This document shows, piece by piece, positions 62,515 to 64,000 of a stretch of DNA of 64,000 nucleotides. Source of the DNA: Winogradskyella aurantiaca (GTDB lineage Bacteria > Bacteroidota > Bacteroidia > Flavobacteriales > Flavobacteriaceae); contig NZ_QKTV01000001.1 of the NCBI RefSeq assembly GCF_003362725.1, positions 372,001 to 436,000 of the forward strand, in the 5' to 3' direction. The translations under genes were made by a program, and so were the position numbers. The notes under the pieces are model-generated. The model had not been told where the DNA came from and searched no databases. It saw only the letters and a program-made list of their open reading frames with translations. Within the stretch, counting starts at the first letter, position 1. Every line of letters starts with the position of its first letter.

Positions 62515-63369
62515 TTAAGCCTCGGTACGTACAATAGCCTGTTCATTCTTCCAGTCGATCCATTTTTGTCCCTGGAGGCGTCGCATTAAATTATCATAAT
62601 TACGCATTAAAAAGACATTGTAAACCGCTTTTCCAAGGTTTTTAGGATTGCGGGCAATGGCTCTTAAGCTCATTGAGAATCCTGGAGTAATATAACGCAT
62701 GTAATGCCAGTAACCTTCTGGCATGTATAAGACTTCACCATGGTTGAGGTCACAGATCCAACCTTTGGCCTTTTTTAAGGCAGGCCATTTATCAAAATTG
62801 GGATTGGCAAAATCAATGTCTTCCCTTGTAATTAGGGAGTGTGGCACCTTATACAAATAGGGATTTTGCTTTTGATCGAAAAGGATGCATTGTTTTTTAC
62901 CTTCAAAATGAAAATGAAAGATATTGGCTAGGTCAATGTCGTAATGCATGAAGGTATAGGAATCGGTTCCACCAAAGAATAACATAGGCAGGCCCTTCAT
63001 CAAACGTAAACCAAAATCCGGGTAGCTAAAGTCCTTTTGAAGTTCAGGAACTTCCTTTAATATGTTCCAAAGAAATATCCTGTATTTGGTTGGTTCTCGT
63101 TTTAAGAGGTCCACATACGCACTCATTTTCATGGTCGCATGGGCCTCATTAAATCCATCTTTATAATCTACAGGACGGTCATCGTACAGTGGTACTGTTT
63201 TATCACCTGCCACCTCTTTCATATAATCGAGGCTCCATTTGGAGTAGGCGGGCCAATCTTCAATAAACTTCTCTATAACCACAGGTTTTTGTGGCTTGAA
63301 ATAGTTTTTAATAAAGTCTTCCTTGGTAATTGTAGAAACCCTAGGGATGCTTTGCAGATTCAACTTCAT
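62515..63369 (-). CDS. Cupin-like JmjC-type 2-oxoglutarate oxygenase
   Basis: The 284-residue protein has KNYFKPQKPVVIEKFIEDWP, typical of cupin_8 proteins, and the iron-binding HxD in FMHYDIDLANIFHFHFEGKK; the distal His is likely in PEGYWHYMR. Substrates of such enzymes include ribosomal proteins and transcription factors; this one is unknown. Cytosolic, no signal peptide. It ends 8 bp from recX, convergent, and is 76 bp upstream-separated from bioB. Confidence 0.82.
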   Translation of the reverse strand: MKLNLQSIPRVSTITKEDFIKNYFKPQKPVVIEKFIEDWPAYSKWSLDYMKEVAGDKTVPLYDDRPVDYKDGFNEAHATMKMSAYVDLLKREPTKYRIFLWNILKEVPELQKDFSYPDFGLRLMKGLPMLFFGGTDSYTFMHYDIDLANIFHFHFEGKKQCILFDQKQNPYLYKVPHSLITREDIDFANPNFDKWPALKKAKGWICDLNHGEVLYMPEGYWHYMRYITPGFSMSLRAIARNPKNLGKAVYNVFLMRNYDNLMRRLQGQKWIDWKNEQAIVRTEA

Positions 63370-63445
63370 AGCATGAGATTTACAGCCGCTAAAGTTAATA
63401 AAACGTTACGAAATCTTTTCAACAGAAAAATGAAAGTAGAGTGTT

Positions 63446-64000
63446 CTACTTTTTAACTGATTCTGTCTCAGATACTAAATCCTTAATTTGTTTTTCTTGT
63501 TTACGGATATCTTTAGCCTCCTGTTTCTTTTGTTCGTTACGCTCGATGCTATGCTCTGGTCGTGTCCATTTGGGTTTTTCACCAAGGGCTTCGTACTTTG
63601 AGTCAGCCGCCTCAACCGTTTGAGGTTGTACCTTTTTAGTGAAAGGTTTCTGTGGATTGACCCCTAATAAACCAAATAATTTCATGTCTTCGTTCACATC
63701 AGGGTTTGGCGTAGTCAGCAACTTGTCACCGGCAAAAATAGAATTGGCCCCTGCAAAGAAGCACATGGCCTGACCTTCTTGAGACATTTGAGTACGCCCT
63801 GCACTCAATCGCACCTGGGTTTCTGGCATTACAATCCTTGTGGTGGCCACCATTCGAATCATTTCCCATATCGACACTGGTTCTTCATCTTCTAATGGCG
63901 TGCCTTCCACAGCCACTAAGGCGTTAATGGGCACAGATTCTGGTTGTGGGTTAAGAGTAGACAAAGCCACTAACATACCAGCTCTATCTTCTAACTTTTC
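63446..64000 (-). CDS. bioB: Biotin synthase, C-terminal part (cut by window edge)
   Basis: The frame is open to the right edge ([10 protein letters not shown]...), so the start and the radical-SAM CxxxCxxC part lie outside. The visible part has [37 protein letters not shown] and [15 protein letters not shown], typical of BioB's C-terminal half. It inserts sulfur into dethiobiotin. A charged tail of ~55 residues after NPQKPF ([17 protein letters not shown]) is longer than in E. coli and probably lineage-specific. Confidence 0.93.
   Translation of the reverse strand, partial: EKLEDRAGMLVALSTLNPQPESVPINALVAVEGTPLEDEEPVSIWEMIRMVATTRIVMPETQVRLSAGRTQMSQEGQAMCFFAGANSIFAGDKLLTTPNPDVNEDMKLFGLLGVNPQKPFTKKVQPQTVEAADSKYEALGEKPKWTRPEHSIERNEQKKQEAKDIRKQEKQIKDLVSETESVKK

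Noticed and set aside
1-64000. tRNA, rRNA, CRISPR arrays, insertion sequences and prophage genes
   Set aside because: I saw no CCA-ended cloverleaf candidates, no regular short repeats with spacers, no transposase motifs and no phage structural genes.

Overview
This 64 kb window is a chromosomal segment of a marine-type Flavobacteriaceae (Bacteroidota). Evidence: low GC, N-termini typical of this family (DUF6090 proteins, THC0290_0291-like protein), type IX secretion cargo with C-terminal sorting domains, the PorZ-RecO gene pair, and at least one clean Bacteroidota promoter (TTTG-N19-TAnnTTTG at 47584-47614). I see no tRNA, rRNA, CRISPR, transposase or phage structural gene.

Region by region. 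1-10.9 kb is accessory metabolism and envelope: a partial serine hydrolase, PrcB-like lipoprotein, SRPBCC and DUF2200 proteins, a secreted barrel-like protein, an intact DUF6090 gene followed by a decayed DUF6090-SUMF1 fusion, a TonB-C-like lipoprotein, a GH26-like hydrolase, a DUF302 lipoprotein coupled to a sulfatase, and an LpxL-like acyltransferase. 11.0-21.0 kb is the most unusual part: eight gene cassettes, all with genes on the minus strand, separated by attC-like folded repeats. The two ends of every cassette are complementary to each other, as in integron cassettes, yet no integrase is present. One cassette carries a three-gene toxin-antitoxin-SecB-like chaperone operon resembling the CmdTAC anti-phage system. 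The others carry an acetyltransferase, a TPR-adenylate cyclase, two DUF6090 proteins, an NTR-like secreted protein and several unknowns.

21.2-25.6 kb has a short SSB, two T9SS-exported metalloprotease-like paralogues, a decayed cupredoxin-like fragment, a tiny Lys/Cys-rich protein and ferritin. 25.6-41 kb has PEP carboxylase, a histone-deacetylase-like hydrolase, two large MG2/plug-domain paralogues with a third reduced to its C-terminal tail, MetG, an LD-carboxypeptidase, a serine hydrolase and a membrane-bound AraC regulator. 40.8-64 kb is mostly conserved housekeeping: YraN, the YicC-Gmk-NadD operon, thioesterase, ArsC-like protein and EamA exporter, Na+/H+ antiporter, cystathionine synthase/lyase, glutamate dehydrogenase, PorZ, RecO, a TonB-dependent receptor, a 1697-residue lamin-tail T9SS protein, RecX, a JmjC-like cupin protein and the 3' part of bioB.

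Functionally the window joins a stable chromosomal backbone (nucleotide, amino-acid and NAD metabolism, T9SS export, recombination) to a mobile cassette platform rich in unknown and probable defence genes. The anaplerotic PEP carboxylase, glutamate dehydrogenase, sulfatase and GH26-like enzyme fit a heterotroph degrading marine polysaccharides.
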